A stretch of 5,255 nucleotides of DNA from Actinomycetes bacterium (lineage in GTDB: Bacteria > Actinomycetota > Actinomycetes > Actinomycetales > Cellulomonadaceae), in the NCBI GenBank assembly GCA_023424135.1, contig JAFAEH010000350.1, positions 1 through 5,255 on the forward strand, given 5' to 3'. This document shows positions 1 to 4,995 of this stretch, piece by piece. How positions within the stretch are numbered: the first letter of the stretch is position 1; every line of letters begins with the position of its first letter. The position numbers and the translations under genes were made by a program. A model generated the notes under the pieces. The model ran no database searches and was not told the DNA's origin. It saw nothing but the letters and a program-made list of their open reading frames with translations.

Positions 1-57
1 GTCGAGCTCAGCCCGTACGACCTGTCCCGCGGGCGCATCGTCTACCGCTACAAGTAA
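1..57 (+). CDS. infA: Translation initiation factor IF-1, C-terminal end (partial)
   Basis: Only the last 18 codons and the TAA stop are in the window; the gene begins upstream. The readable end, VELSPYDLSRGRIVYRYK, is the conserved C-terminus of bacterial IF-1, a small OB-fold protein that binds the 30S A site and helps IF-2 and IF-3 set up initiation. The last beta-strand and the basic R-I-V-Y-R-Y-K ending are typical of the actinobacterial form. It lies 63 nt upstream of rpmJ on the same strand, the usual infA-rpmJ pairing, so the two are probably co-transcribed. Nothing can be said about its start or promoter from this window. Confidence 0.96.
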   Translation, partial: VELSPYDLSRGRIVYRYK

Positions 58-107
58 CCACCCCATCGACACGCCGTCCGCCCGGTCCACGACCGAGCCT
101 CGGCGGC

Positions 108-113
108 GGAGGA
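108..113 (+). promoter_or_regulatory. Ribosome binding site of rpmJ
   Basis: GGAGGA lies 7 nt before the ATG at 121. It is a near-ideal Shine-Dalgarno sequence and supports that start for the very short rpmJ gene. Confidence 0.8.
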
Positions 114-120
114 ACGAGCG

Positions 121-234
121 ATGAAGGTCAAGCCCAGCGTCAAGAAGATCTGCGACAAGTGCAAGGTGATCCGCCGGCACGGTCGCGTCCAGGTGATCTG
201 CGAGAACCTGCGCCACAAGCAGCGTCAGGGCTGA
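121..234 (+). CDS. rpmJ: 50S ribosomal protein L36 (zinc-ribbon form)
   Basis: Encodes a 37-residue basic protein beginning [15 protein letters not shown], the standard L36 sequence and length. L36 binds 23S rRNA in the large subunit. The four zinc ligands of the C+ form are all present: Cys11, Cys14, Cys27 and His32. This is therefore the zinc-dependent paralogue rather than the cysteine-free version that many actinobacteria keep elsewhere under Zur control. The ATG is fixed by the GGAGGA site 7 nt upstream. It sits between infA and rpsM as in most bacteria. The 166-nt gap that follows is unusually long and structured, so downstream expression may be uncoupled from it. Identification is essentially certain. 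Confidence 0.97.
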   Translation: MKVKPSVKKICDKCKVIRRHGRVQVICENLRHKQRQG

Positions 235-246
235 GCAGCCACCACC

Positions 247-352
247 GGTCCGCACGGACCAGCTAGCGCACCGCCGCTCCGTCGCACCCGGCCCCCGGGC
301 CCGTGCGACGGCGAACCCCCAGCTCGGAGGCTGGGGCCCGCAGACACGCGGG
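247..352 (+). promoter_or_regulatory. Structured rpmJ-rpsM intergenic region with four successive hairpins
   Basis: Four inverted repeats follow one another in this gap. They are GGTCCG/CGGACC (247-252/255-260); CCGTCGCAC/GTGCGACGG (279-287/303-311), a perfect 9-bp stem whose loop contains its own GCCCGGGC-type palindrome; CCCCAGC/GCTGGGG (317-323/330-336), a perfect 7-bp stem with loop TCGGAG; and CCCGC/GCGGG (337-341/348-352). The last ends 32 nt before the rpsM ribosome binding site. Stem pairing is read directly. A role as ribosomal-protein-binding leader, attenuator or RNA-processing site is inference. I see no T-tract and no convincing promoter. Confidence 0.5.
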
Positions 353-384
353 AGGACGGTGCGACAGACCTCCGAACGCAGTAC

Positions 385-389
385 AGGAG
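385..389 (+). promoter_or_regulatory. Ribosome binding site of rpsM
   Basis: AGGAG lies 11 nt before the ATG at 401. It supports that start over an in-frame ATG at 359, which would add 14 residues not found in S13 proteins. Confidence 0.65.
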
Positions 390-400
390 CCACCAGGCAC

Positions 401-781
401 ATGGCACGTCTCATCGGTGTCGACCTGCCCCGCGACAAGCGGGTCGAGGTCGCTCTCACCTACATCTTCGGGGTCGGGCGCACGCGTGCGCACCAGGCCC
501 TCGCCGCCACCGGCATCAGCCCCGACGTCCGGGTCAAGGACCTGGGCGACACCGAGCTCGTCGCGCTGCGCGACTTCCTCGAGGGCAGCTTCAAGCTCGA
601 GGGTGACCTCCGGCGTGAGATCGCCGCCGACATCCGCCGCAAGGTCGAGATCGGCAGCTACGAGGGTCTGCGTCACCGCCGCGGCCTCCCGGTGCGCGGT
701 CAGCGCACCAAGACCAACGCGCGTACCCGCAAGGGCCCCAAGCGCACCGTCGCCGGCAAGAAGAAGGCCGGGCGCAAGTGA
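401..781 (+). CDS. rpsM: 30S ribosomal protein S13
   Basis: Encodes 126 residues starting [20 protein letters not shown], a full-length S13. S13 sits in the head of the 30S subunit, contacts 16S rRNA and the P-site tRNA, and forms intersubunit bridges. Visible features are the N-terminal helical segment with [11 protein letters not shown] (about residues 24-34), the conserved [20 protein letters not shown] block (about 92-111) and a long lysine/arginine-rich tail ending KKKAGRK that reaches toward the decoding centre. An in-frame ATG at 359 is rejected: its extra 14 residues are not part of the family, and AGGAG at 385-389 matches the later start. It follows rpmJ after the structured gap and precedes rpsK by 77 nt. 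In E. coli S13 is in the S4-regulated alpha operon; no rpsD is present here. Confidence 0.97.
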   Translation: MARLIGVDLPRDKRVEVALTYIFGVGRTRAHQALAATGISPDVRVKDLGDTELVALRDFLEGSFKLEGDLRREIAADIRRKVEIGSYEGLRHRRGLPVRGQRTKTNARTRKGPKRTVAGKKKAGRK

Positions 782-858
782 CGTCGCGGGCCGGTCGCGC
801 CAGCCGCTGACCGCCCGCCCGTCGGCCCACCGACCCGCAGACCCCGAGAGAAGAAGAG

Positions 859-1260
859 ATGCCTCCCAAGTCCCGCACCGCCACGCGCAAGCCGCGTCGC
901 AAGGAGAAGAAGAACGTCTCCCACGGCCAGGCGCACATCAAGAGCACGTTCAACAACACCATCGTGTCCATCACCGACCCGTCCGGCGCCGTGATCGCCT
1001 GGGCGTCGTCGGGCCAGGTGGGCTTCAAGGGCTCGCGCAAGTCGACCCCGTTCGCGGCACAGCTCGCCGCGGAGGCCGCGGCGCGTCGTGCCCAGGAGCA
1101 CGGCATGCGCAAGGTCGACGTCTTCGTCAAGGGCCCGGGCTCGGGCCGCGAGACGGCGATCCGCTCGCTGCAGGCCACCGGCCTCGAGGTCGGCTCGATC
1201 CAGGACGTCACGCCGCAGGCCCACAACGGCTGCCGTCCGCCGAAGCGCCGCCGCGTCTGA
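859..1260 (+). CDS. rpsK: 30S ribosomal protein S11
   Basis: Encodes 133 residues ([20 protein letters not shown]...), the normal length for S11. S11 lies on the 30S platform, binds helix 24 region 16S rRNA and borders the mRNA exit channel. Diagnostic blocks are [19 protein letters not shown] (about 25-43), [20 protein letters not shown] (48-67), [15 protein letters not shown] (90-104) and the C-terminal [13 protein letters not shown] (121-133). The Asn123-Gly124 pair in that tail matches the Asn119-Gly site known to form isoaspartate in E. coli S11. The upstream GAGAGAAGAAGAG tract is purine-rich but only a weak Shine-Dalgarno match, poorer than those of rpmJ, rpoA and rplQ. It is 77 nt downstream of rpsM and followed almost at once by a strong hairpin. 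Confidence 0.97.
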   Translation: MPPKSRTATRKPRRKEKKNVSHGQAHIKSTFNNTIVSITDPSGAVIAWASSGQVGFKGSRKSTPFAAQLAAEAAARRAQEHGMRKVDVFVKGPGSGRETAIRSLQATGLEVGSIQDVTPQAHNGCRPPKRRRV

Positions 1261-1269
1261 CACGCCGAC

Positions 1270-1305
1270 GGCCGGGACGGTGCGCACACCGCACACGTCC
1301 CGGCC
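1270..1305 (+). terminator. Strong hairpin just after rpsK (attenuator or terminator candidate)
   Basis: GGCCGGGACG (1270-1279) pairs perfectly with CGTCCCGGCC (1296-1305). The stem continues as GTGCG (1280-1284) with CGCAC (1290-1294), leaving one bulged A at 1295 and a 5-nt CACAC loop. That gives 15 bp starting 9 nt after the rpsK stop. No T-run follows, which is common for actinobacterial hairpin terminators but also leaves room for an attenuator or RNA-stability role. It lies inside an operon, upstream of rpoA. Confidence 0.6.
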
Positions 1306-1310
1306 CTCGC

Positions 1311-1359
1311 GCGTCCGCCGCACCGCCCGCCGCCGCGGGCGTACGGCGGGGTCGGACGC
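1311..1359 (+). promoter_or_regulatory. Second, nested hairpin in the rpsK-rpoA gap
   Basis: An outer 7-bp stem GCGTCCG/CGGACGC (1311-1317/1353-1359) encloses an inner 6-bp stem GCCCGC/GCGGGC (1325-1330/1335-1340) with a CGCC loop. It begins 5 nt after the first hairpin. The rest of the 201-nt gap (1360-1445) carries a direct repeat AGGCACGT at 1393-1400 and 1403-1410 and a small AGCGTC/GACGCT inverted repeat (1423-1428/1437-1442) whose right arm nearly abuts the rpoA ribosome binding site. Function is unknown; an untranslated leader for rpoA is one reading. Confidence 0.4.
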
Positions 1360-1445
1360 AGACCCGCACCTTCCGCCCGGACATGCGGACCGAGGCACGT
1401 CCAGGCACGTAGTACCTGCGAAAGCGTCATATGGCGGACGCTCGC

Positions 1446-1454
1446 GGAGAGGAA
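1446..1454 (+). promoter_or_regulatory. Ribosome binding site fixing the GTG start of rpoA
   Basis: GGAGAGGAA ends 7 nt before the GTG at 1462. It selects this GTG, which gives the standard N-terminus of the alpha subunit. Confidence 0.75.
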
Positions 1455-1461
1455 CCCCACC

Positions 1462-2475
1462 GTGCTGATCGCACAGCGCCCCACCCTGACCGAAGAGGTC
1501 ATCTCGGAGCACCGCTCGCGGTTCTCGATCGAGCCCCTCGAGCCCGGTTTCGGCTACACCCTCGGCAACTCCCTGCGCCGGACCCTCCTGTCGTCCATCC
1601 CGGGCGCCGCCGTCACGTCCATCCGGATCGACGGTGTGCTGCACGAGTTCTCGACGGTGCCGGGCGTCAAGGAGGACGTCACCGAGATCATCCTCAACAT
1701 CAAGAACCTCGTCGTCTCCTCCGAGAACGACGAGCCGGTCGTGATGTACCTGCGCAAGCAGGGTGCGGGTGAGGTCACGGGGGCGGACATCGTCCCGCCC
1801 GCCGGCGTCGAGGTCCACAACACCGACCTGCACCTGGCCACGCTCAACGAGAAGGGCAAGCTCGAGATCGAGCTGACCGTCGAGCGCGGTCGTGGCTACG
1901 TGTCGGCGAACCAGAACAAGTCGTTCGACGCGGAGATCGGCCGCATCCCGGTCGACTCGATCTACTCGCCCGTCCTCAAGGTGACCTACAAGGTCGAGGC
2001 GACGCGTGTCGAGCAGCGCACCGACTTCGACAAGCTCATCGTCGACGTCGAGACCAAGCCGGCGATCGCGCCCCGTGACGCGCTCGCGTCCGCGGGCAAG
2101 ACGCTCGTCGAGCTGTTCGGCCTGGCGCGCGAGCTGAACGTCGAGGCCGAGGGCATCGAGATCGGCCCCTCGCCGACCGACGCCGCCCTCGCCGCCGACC
2201 TGGCGCTGCCGATCGAGGACCTGCAGCTGACGATCCGGTCCTACAACTGCCTCAAGCGTGAGGGCATCCACTCGGTGGGCGAGCTCGTGGCGCGCTCCGA
2301 GGCGGACCTGCTCGACATCCGCAACTTCGGTGCGAAGTCGATCACCGAGGTCAAGGAGAAGCTGGCCGAGCTGGGCCTGACGCTCAAGGACAGCCCGCTG
2401 GACTTCGACCCGTCGGCGGCCGGCGCCTACTACGGGGACGACGAGACCGACTTCGTCGAGGACGAGCAGTACTGA
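1462..2475 (+). CDS. rpoA: DNA-directed RNA polymerase subunit alpha
   Basis: Encodes 337 residues from a GTG start ([17 protein letters not shown]...). The N-terminal domain (about 1-230) carries the dimerisation and assembly block [20 protein letters not shown] (26-45), which nucleates the alpha2-beta-beta' core. A short linker (about 231-249) leads to the C-terminal domain (about 250-310), which binds UP-element DNA and activators. In it Arg259, Asn262, Cys263, Leu264, Lys265, Gly290, Lys292, Ser293 and Glu296 align with E. coli Arg265, Asn268, Cys269, Leu270, Lys271, Gly296, Lys298, Ser299 and Glu302, so the DNA-binding surface is intact. The last roughly 25 residues form an acidic tail ending DFVEDEQY, as in other actinobacteria. 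It is preceded by a 201-nt hairpin-rich gap and no rpsD, and followed 77 nt later by rplQ. Confidence 0.98.
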   Translation: MLIAQRPTLTEEVISEHRSRFSIEPLEPGFGYTLGNSLRRTLLSSIPGAAVTSIRIDGVLHEFSTVPGVKEDVTEIILNIKNLVVSSENDEPVVMYLRKQGAGEVTGADIVPPAGVEVHNTDLHLATLNEKGKLEIELTVERGRGYVSANQNKSFDAEIGRIPVDSIYSPVLKVTYKVEATRVEQRTDFDKLIVDVETKPAIAPRDALASAGKTLVELFGLARELNVEAEGIEIGPSPTDAALAADLALPIEDLQLTIRSYNCLKREGIHSVGELVARSEADLLDIRNFGAKSITEVKEKLAELGLTLKDSPLDFDPSAAGAYYGDDETDFVEDEQY

Positions 2476-2519
2476 CGCGCACCGGTCCGGGCCACGCGCC
2501 GACGCGCACCGCCCGGGAC
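2474..2519 (+). repeat. rpoA-rplQ spacer: 11-bp direct repeat and imperfect hairpin
   Basis: GACGCGCACCG occurs at 2474-2484 (starting in the rpoA stop codon) and again at 2501-2511. Overlapping it, GTCCGGGC (2485-2492) can pair with GCCCGGGAC (2511-2519) as an 8-bp stem with one bulged G. The structure is weaker than the others in the window, and I do not call it a terminator because rplQ follows closely with its own good ribosome binding site. Confidence 0.35.
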
Positions 2520-2538
2520 GTCGCCCTCACCTGAACTC

Positions 2539-2544
2539 AAGGAG
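2539..2544 (+). promoter_or_regulatory. Ribosome binding site of rplQ
   Basis: AAGGAG lies 8 nt before the ATG at 2553, a strong Shine-Dalgarno match that fixes the start. Confidence 0.75.
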
Positions 2545-2552
2545 TAGAGACC

Positions 2553-3077
2553 ATGCCCACGCCCACCAAGGGTCCCCGGCTCGGTGGCAGCCCCGCGCAC
2601 GAGCGGCTGATCCTCGCGAACCTTGCGACGCAGCTGTTCGAGCACAAGCGCATCACGACGACCGAGACGAAGGCCAAGCGCCTGCGTCCGCTCGCCGAGC
2701 GTCTGATCACCCTCGCCAAGCGCGGTGACCTGCACTCGCGTCGTCGCGTGCTGACCGTCGTCAAGGACAAGGGCGTCGTGCACGCCCTGTTCACGGAGAT
2801 CGCGCCCGCCGTCGCCGAGCGTCAGGGTGGCTACACGCGCGTCACGAAGATCGGTCCGCGCAAGGGCGACAACGCCCCCATGGCCGTCATCGAGCTCGTG
2901 CTCGAGCCGCTGTCGCCCAAGCAGGCCGTCGTCAAGGAGGCCACGAAGGCCACCGAGAAGGCTGCGCCGAAGAAGGCCGCGACGACGGCCGACGAGCCGG
3001 TGGCCGACGCCCCGGTCGAGGACGCGCCCGTCGAGGACGCCCCGGTCGAGGACACGAAGGCCGACGAGAAGGCCTGA
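2553..3077 (+). CDS. rplQ: 50S ribosomal protein L17 with C-terminal extension
   Basis: Encodes 174 residues. Residues 1 to about 118 are a complete L17 core, which binds 23S rRNA near the polypeptide exit tunnel. Recognisable blocks are [20 protein letters not shown] (8-27), [20 protein letters not shown] (34-53), [20 protein letters not shown] (92-111) and the closing VIELV. The E. coli protein ends about there. Here a tail of about 55 residues follows: a Lys/Ala-rich stretch (123-145), then an acidic stretch with three DAPVE units (152-166) before DTKADEKA. Such tails are seen in other actinobacterial L17 proteins; their role is not established. AAGGAG at 2539-2544 fixes the ATG. It is the last gene of the ribosomal operon, with a very strong terminator hairpin 13 nt after the stop. 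Confidence 0.97.
   Translation: MPTPTKGPRLGGSPAHERLILANLATQLFEHKRITTTETKAKRLRPLAERLITLAKRGDLHSRRRVLTVVKDKGVVHALFTEIAPAVAERQGGYTRVTKIGPRKGDNAPMAVIELVLEPLSPKQAVVKEATKATEKAAPKKAATTADEPVADAPVEDAPVEDAPVEDTKADEKA
3006..3050 (+). repeat. Three 15-nt tandem repeats encoding DAPVE in L17
   Basis: GACGCCCCGGTCGAG is present at 3006-3020 and identically at 3036-3050, flanking a variant GACGCGCCCGTCGAG at 3021-3035. The units are in frame, giving DAPVE three times (L17 residues 152-166). Copy-number change would lengthen or shorten the tail in steps of five residues without a frameshift. Confidence 0.85.
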
Positions 3078-3090
3078 CGTCCCACGTCGT

Positions 3091-3126
3091 CGAGGGCCCG
3101 GGCACCGCGAGGTGCCCGGGCCCTCG
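3091..3126 (+). terminator. Terminator of the ribosomal operon
   Basis: CGAGGGCCCGGGCACC (3091-3106) and GGTGCCCGGGCCCTCG (3111-3126) form a perfect 16-bp stem closed by the GNRA tetraloop GCGA. It starts 13 nt after the rplQ stop. No T-tract follows, as in many GC-rich actinobacterial terminators. It is the strongest hairpin in the window and marks the end of the operon. Confidence 0.85.
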
Positions 3127-3160
3127 TGCGTCCCGGGCCTCGTGGCGGATCCGGGCCCGT

Positions 3161-3174
3161 CATCGGCGCCGATG
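3161..3174. promoter_or_regulatory. 14-bp perfect palindrome upstream of the hydrolase promoter (operator candidate)
   Basis: CATCGGCGCCGATG is fully self-complementary. It is centred about 55 nt upstream of the hydrolase start codon and ends 36 nt before the proposed -10 element, a position compatible with a dimeric regulator. In DNA this GC-rich some palindromes occur by chance, so binding is only a suggestion. Confidence 0.35.
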
Positions 3175-3210
3175 GTCTTCCCGGTAGGGACGGCAGCGAC
3201 CGACGGCGGG

Positions 3211-3216
3211 TAGCGT
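3211..3216 (+). promoter_or_regulatory. -10 element of a probable leaderless promoter for the hydrolase gene
   Basis: TAGCGT fits the actinobacterial -10 consensus TANNNT. Exactly 6 nt separate it from the ATG at 3223, so transcription would begin at or next to the A of the start codon. There is no Shine-Dalgarno sequence in front of the gene. No clear -35 hexamer is visible. Confidence 0.6.
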
Positions 3217-3222
3217 CGAGCC

Positions 3223-4017
3223 ATGCCGAGTGCATCGCGCGTGCCGGCCGCGTCGTGGACGCGGGACGCCTCGCGGACTCCGGACGCCTCGCGCACTCCC
3301 GTCGTGCTCGTCCACGGGCTGCGCACGTCACGCACCATGTGGCGTGCCCAGGTCGGCGCGCTGGAAAGCACAGGGCGCGAGGTCGTCGCGGTGGACCTGC
3401 CCGGGCACGGGGAGCGCCGGGGGGAGCGGTTCACGCTCGACGGCGCCGTCGAGGTGCTGCACGACGCGGTCGACGCCGTCGGCGGACGGGCGTTCGTCGC
3501 CGGTCTCTCGCTCGGTGGGTATGTCGCGATCGCGCACGCGGCGCGCCATCCGACGCAGGTCGTCGGGCTGCTCGCGGCGGCGTGCTCGACGGTGCCACGT
3601 CCGTCCTACGTGCGCGTGTGGGGGCTGGCCGCCGACGGCTTCTTCGCGCGGCTGCCGGACCGGGGTGCGGCGATCAACCAGGTGCTCGTCGACCGTGCGC
3701 TGCCCCCGCAGGCGGCGCGGGACGTCGCGGCCGGTGGGTTCGCGCTCGACGTCGTCGGGGACACGATGCGCACGATGCGTTCAGCGACGCCGCTGGCGGA
3801 CCTCGCACGGGTCGAGGCCCCCGTGTGGCTCGTCAACGGGCGCTGGGACCACTTCCGTGGTGACGAGCGGCGGTTCCTCGGTGCGTGCCGGGACGGCCGG
3901 CTCGTCGTGGTGCCCGGTGCGACGCACCTGGTGAGCCTGGTGCAGCCGGTGCGGTTCACGCGCGTCCTGCTGGGGGCGCTCGACGAGGTGGACGCGCGGG
4001 CCACCGGCGGTCCCTGA
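3223..4017 (+). CDS. Alpha/beta-fold hydrolase, substrate unknown
   Basis: Encodes 264 residues. The alpha/beta-hydrolase fold is clear. There is an oxyanion-hole strand VVLVHGLR (27-34), then VVAVDLPGHGER (54-65), and the nucleophile elbow GLSLGG with Ser96. A probable cap region covers about 122-190. The acid is probably Asp209 in NGRWDHF, and the base is His235 in PGATHLVSL, so the triad looks complete. No signal peptide or membrane segment is seen, so it should be cytoplasmic. Such proteins include esterases, lactonases and C-C bond hydrolases; nothing here picks one. The first 25 residues are hydrophilic and contain DASRTP twice, outside the fold. The ATG is chosen because TAGCGT lies 6 nt upstream; a GTG at 3241 is an alternative. 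It is outside the ribosomal operon, behind its terminator, and convergent with the ROK gene (32 nt apart). Confidence 0.88.
   Translation: MPSASRVPAASWTRDASRTPDASRTPVVLVHGLRTSRTMWRAQVGALESTGREVVAVDLPGHGERRGERFTLDGAVEVLHDAVDAVGGRAFVAGLSLGGYVAIAHAARHPTQVVGLLAAACSTVPRPSYVRVWGLAADGFFARLPDRGAAINQVLVDRALPPQAARDVAAGGFALDVVGDTMRTMRSATPLADLARVEAPVWLVNGRWDHFRGDERRFLGACRDGRLVVVPGATHLVSLVQPVRFTRVLLGALDEVDARATGGP
3265..3300 (+). repeat. Tandem 18-nt repeat in the N-terminus of the hydrolase
   Basis: GACGCCTCGCGGACTCCG (3265-3282) is followed directly by GACGCCTCGCGCACTCCC (3283-3300), differing at two of 18 positions. Both are in frame and encode DASRTP, just before the first core beta-strand. It looks like a recent in-frame duplication in a part of the protein under little constraint. 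Confidence 0.75.
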
Positions 4018-4049
4018 GGTCAGCGTCGGCACGCCCGGGCCGGGAGCGG

Positions 4050-4817
4050 TCAGCCGTGGCGGTCGGCGAGCGACCACGCGCGCACGCCGCCGACGATCCC
4101 TGCCTGGTTGGGCACGACGACGACGTCGTCGCCCAGGCGGTCGAGCGTCGTCGCCGTGATGCGTCGCGCGTTGCCGCCGCCGAGGTACAGGCGGTCCCAG
4201 TGGAACACCGGCCGGAAGCCCTCGACGACCTTGCGCACGCGGCGCGACCACAGCGCGTCACCGAGGCGTGCGCGCTCGTGCTGCCCGATGTACGCGTCGT
4301 ACGTCGTGCCCCAGCGCACGGGCGCGTGGGACAGCTCGAGGTGCGGTGCGAGGCGTCCGCCGTCGAACAGCGCGGATCCCAGGCCGGTGCCGAGGGTCAG
4401 GACGAGCTCGAGCCCGGTACCGGACACGACGCCCGCGCCGTGCACCTCGGCGTCGTTGAGCACGAGCGTCGGGACACCGAGGCGTGCGGTCAGCAGCGCC
4501 TGCGCGTCGCAGCCGGCCCACGCGGCGACGAGCTCGGGCAGGACCGCCGAACGAGGTCCGGACCGCGTCACGTAGTGGGGGGTGGCGACGACGACGCCGT
4601 GGCGGATCATCCCGGGCATGCCGACGGTCGCGCGTCCGGCGGGCGGCAGCCCTGCGGCGATGTCCGCGACGGTGTCGGCGAGCCGCTCGGGCGGCAGCGG
4701 GTAGGGCGTCGGGACCCGCACGGCCGGGACGTGCAGGGTGCCGGCCGCGTCGAGCACCGACGCCTTGATGCCGCCGCCGCCGCAGTCGACGGCCAGCGTG
4801 TACGGCTCGGGAGGCAT
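4050..4817 (-). CDS. ROK-family sugar kinase, polyphosphate-glucokinase-like
   Basis: Encodes 255 residues on the minus strand. ROK/actin-fold landmarks appear in order: phosphate-binding VDCGGGGIK (10-18), GMPGMIRHGVV (66-76), LNDAE with probable catalytic Asp122 (120-124), LTLGTGLGSAL (140-150), ELSH (161-164) and LGGGNARR (212-219), ending with NQAGIVGG (237-244). The length and the PGMIRHGV, LND, GTGLGSA and AGIVG blocks resemble actinobacterial polyphosphate/ATP glucokinases more than roughly 300-residue ROK kinases or repressors; there is no N-terminal helix-turn-helix. The expected reaction is phosphorylation of glucose or a related hexose in the cytoplasm, with polyphosphate or ATP as donor, but the sugar and donor cannot be read from sequence. 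The usual Thr/Ser after the first glycine pair is Gly15, and the ExGH motif is ELSH. The ATG start has TAGCGT 6 nt upstream. It is divergent from truA. Confidence 0.85.
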   Translation of the reverse strand: MPPEPYTLAVDCGGGGIKASVLDAAGTLHVPAVRVPTPYPLPPERLADTVADIAAGLPPAGRATVGMPGMIRHGVVVATPHYVTRSGPRSAVLPELVAAWAGCDAQALLTARLGVPTLVLNDAEVHGAGVVSGTGLELVLTLGTGLGSALFDGGRLAPHLELSHAPVRWGTTYDAYIGQHERARLGDALWSRRVRKVVEGFRPVFHWDRLYLGGGNARRITATTLDRLGDDVVVVPNQAGIVGGVRAWSLADRHG

Positions 4818-4823
4818 GCCCTC

Positions 4824-4829
4824 ACGCTA
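4824..4829 (-). promoter_or_regulatory. -10 element of a probable leaderless promoter for the ROK kinase gene
   Basis: Read on the minus strand, TAGCGT is followed by GAGGGC and then the ATG (4817-4815). This is the same hexamer and the same 6-nt spacing as in front of the hydrolase and truA. GAGGGC could look like a Shine-Dalgarno sequence but abuts the ATG, too close to work as one. Confidence 0.6.
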
Positions 4830-4830
4830 G

Positions 4831-4850
4831 CTCGCGCTCGCCGTCGCGAG
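4831..4850. promoter_or_regulatory. Inverted repeat abutting the ROK kinase -10 element (operator candidate)
   Basis: CTCGCG (4831-4836) and CGCGAG (4845-4850) are perfect 6-bp arms separated by 8 nt. They occupy the spacer region immediately upstream of the proposed -10 of the ROK gene, where a bound protein would compete with RNA polymerase. The rest of the 184-nt divergent region up to truA also has an 11-bp near-palindrome, CGATCGGATCG, at 4938-4948. Both are read from sequence only; no regulator is identified. Confidence 0.3.
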
Positions 4851-4989
4851 AGGCCGGGACCCGGCCGGCGCAGGTGACGGGGCCCCGCTCCCTCGGTGCC
4901 GGGGGCGTCGGGCGCGTCGCTCGCCGTCGTGACAGGTCGATCGGATCGCTCTCTCGCGTCCGGGGTGCGGGGGAGCGCGGCGGGGCGGC

Positions 4990-4995
4990 TAGCGT
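4990..4995 (+). promoter_or_regulatory. -10 element of a probable leaderless promoter for truA
   Basis: TAGCGT is followed by GGGGGC and the GTG at 5002, again with exactly 6 nt between. The G-run is too close to the start codon to be a normal ribosome binding site, which favours a leaderless mRNA. It indicates that truA is transcribed independently of the ribosomal operon here. Confidence 0.55.

Noticed and set aside
264..269. TAGCGC in the rpmJ-rpsM gap as another leaderless-type -10 element
   Set aside because: The last base does not fit TANNNT and no start codon lies at the required distance.
359..400. In-frame ATG at 359 as an earlier start of rpsM
   Set aside because: It would add 14 residues not found in S13, and the AGGAG site at 385-389 points to the ATG at 401, which gives the conserved [10 protein letters not shown] start.
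782..858. Regulatory hairpin in the rpsM-rpsK gap (GTCGG/CCGAC, 821-834)
   Set aside because: A 5-bp stem is no more than expected by chance in sequence this GC-rich, and nothing else in the gap supports it.
303..1412. Plus-strand open frame of 369 codons overlapping rpsM and rpsK in another frame
   Set aside because: It is an out-of-frame shadow of two ribosomal protein genes, rich in Arg, Ser, Pro and Ala.
1431..1772. ATG at 1431 as the start of a separate small gene before rpoA
   Set aside because: It is out of frame with rpoA and overlaps its 5' end; the GTG at 1462 has a good ribosome binding site and the conserved alpha N-terminus.
700..2271. Long minus-strand open frame of 523 codons opposite rpsK and rpoA
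   Set aside because: It is antisense to two certain genes. Long antisense frames are expected in GC-rich DNA with strong third-position G/C bias, and its translation is an Asp/Arg/Val/Leu-rich sequence without recognisable domains.
2430..3434. Minus-strand open frame of 334 codons opposite rplQ and across the terminator
   Set aside because: It spans the operon terminator and two real genes, is low in complexity, and has no family motif.
4018..4049. Bidirectional terminator between the convergent hydrolase and ROK genes
   Set aside because: Only a short CCCGG-G-CCGGG inverted repeat with a one-base centre is present, which cannot form a proper hairpin loop; no stable stem is visible in these 32 nt.
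3885..4877. Plus-strand open frame of 330 codons opposite the ROK kinase
   Set aside because: The minus-strand frame here has a full set of ROK motifs; the plus-strand translation is Arg/Ala/Gly/Asp-rich without domain signatures.
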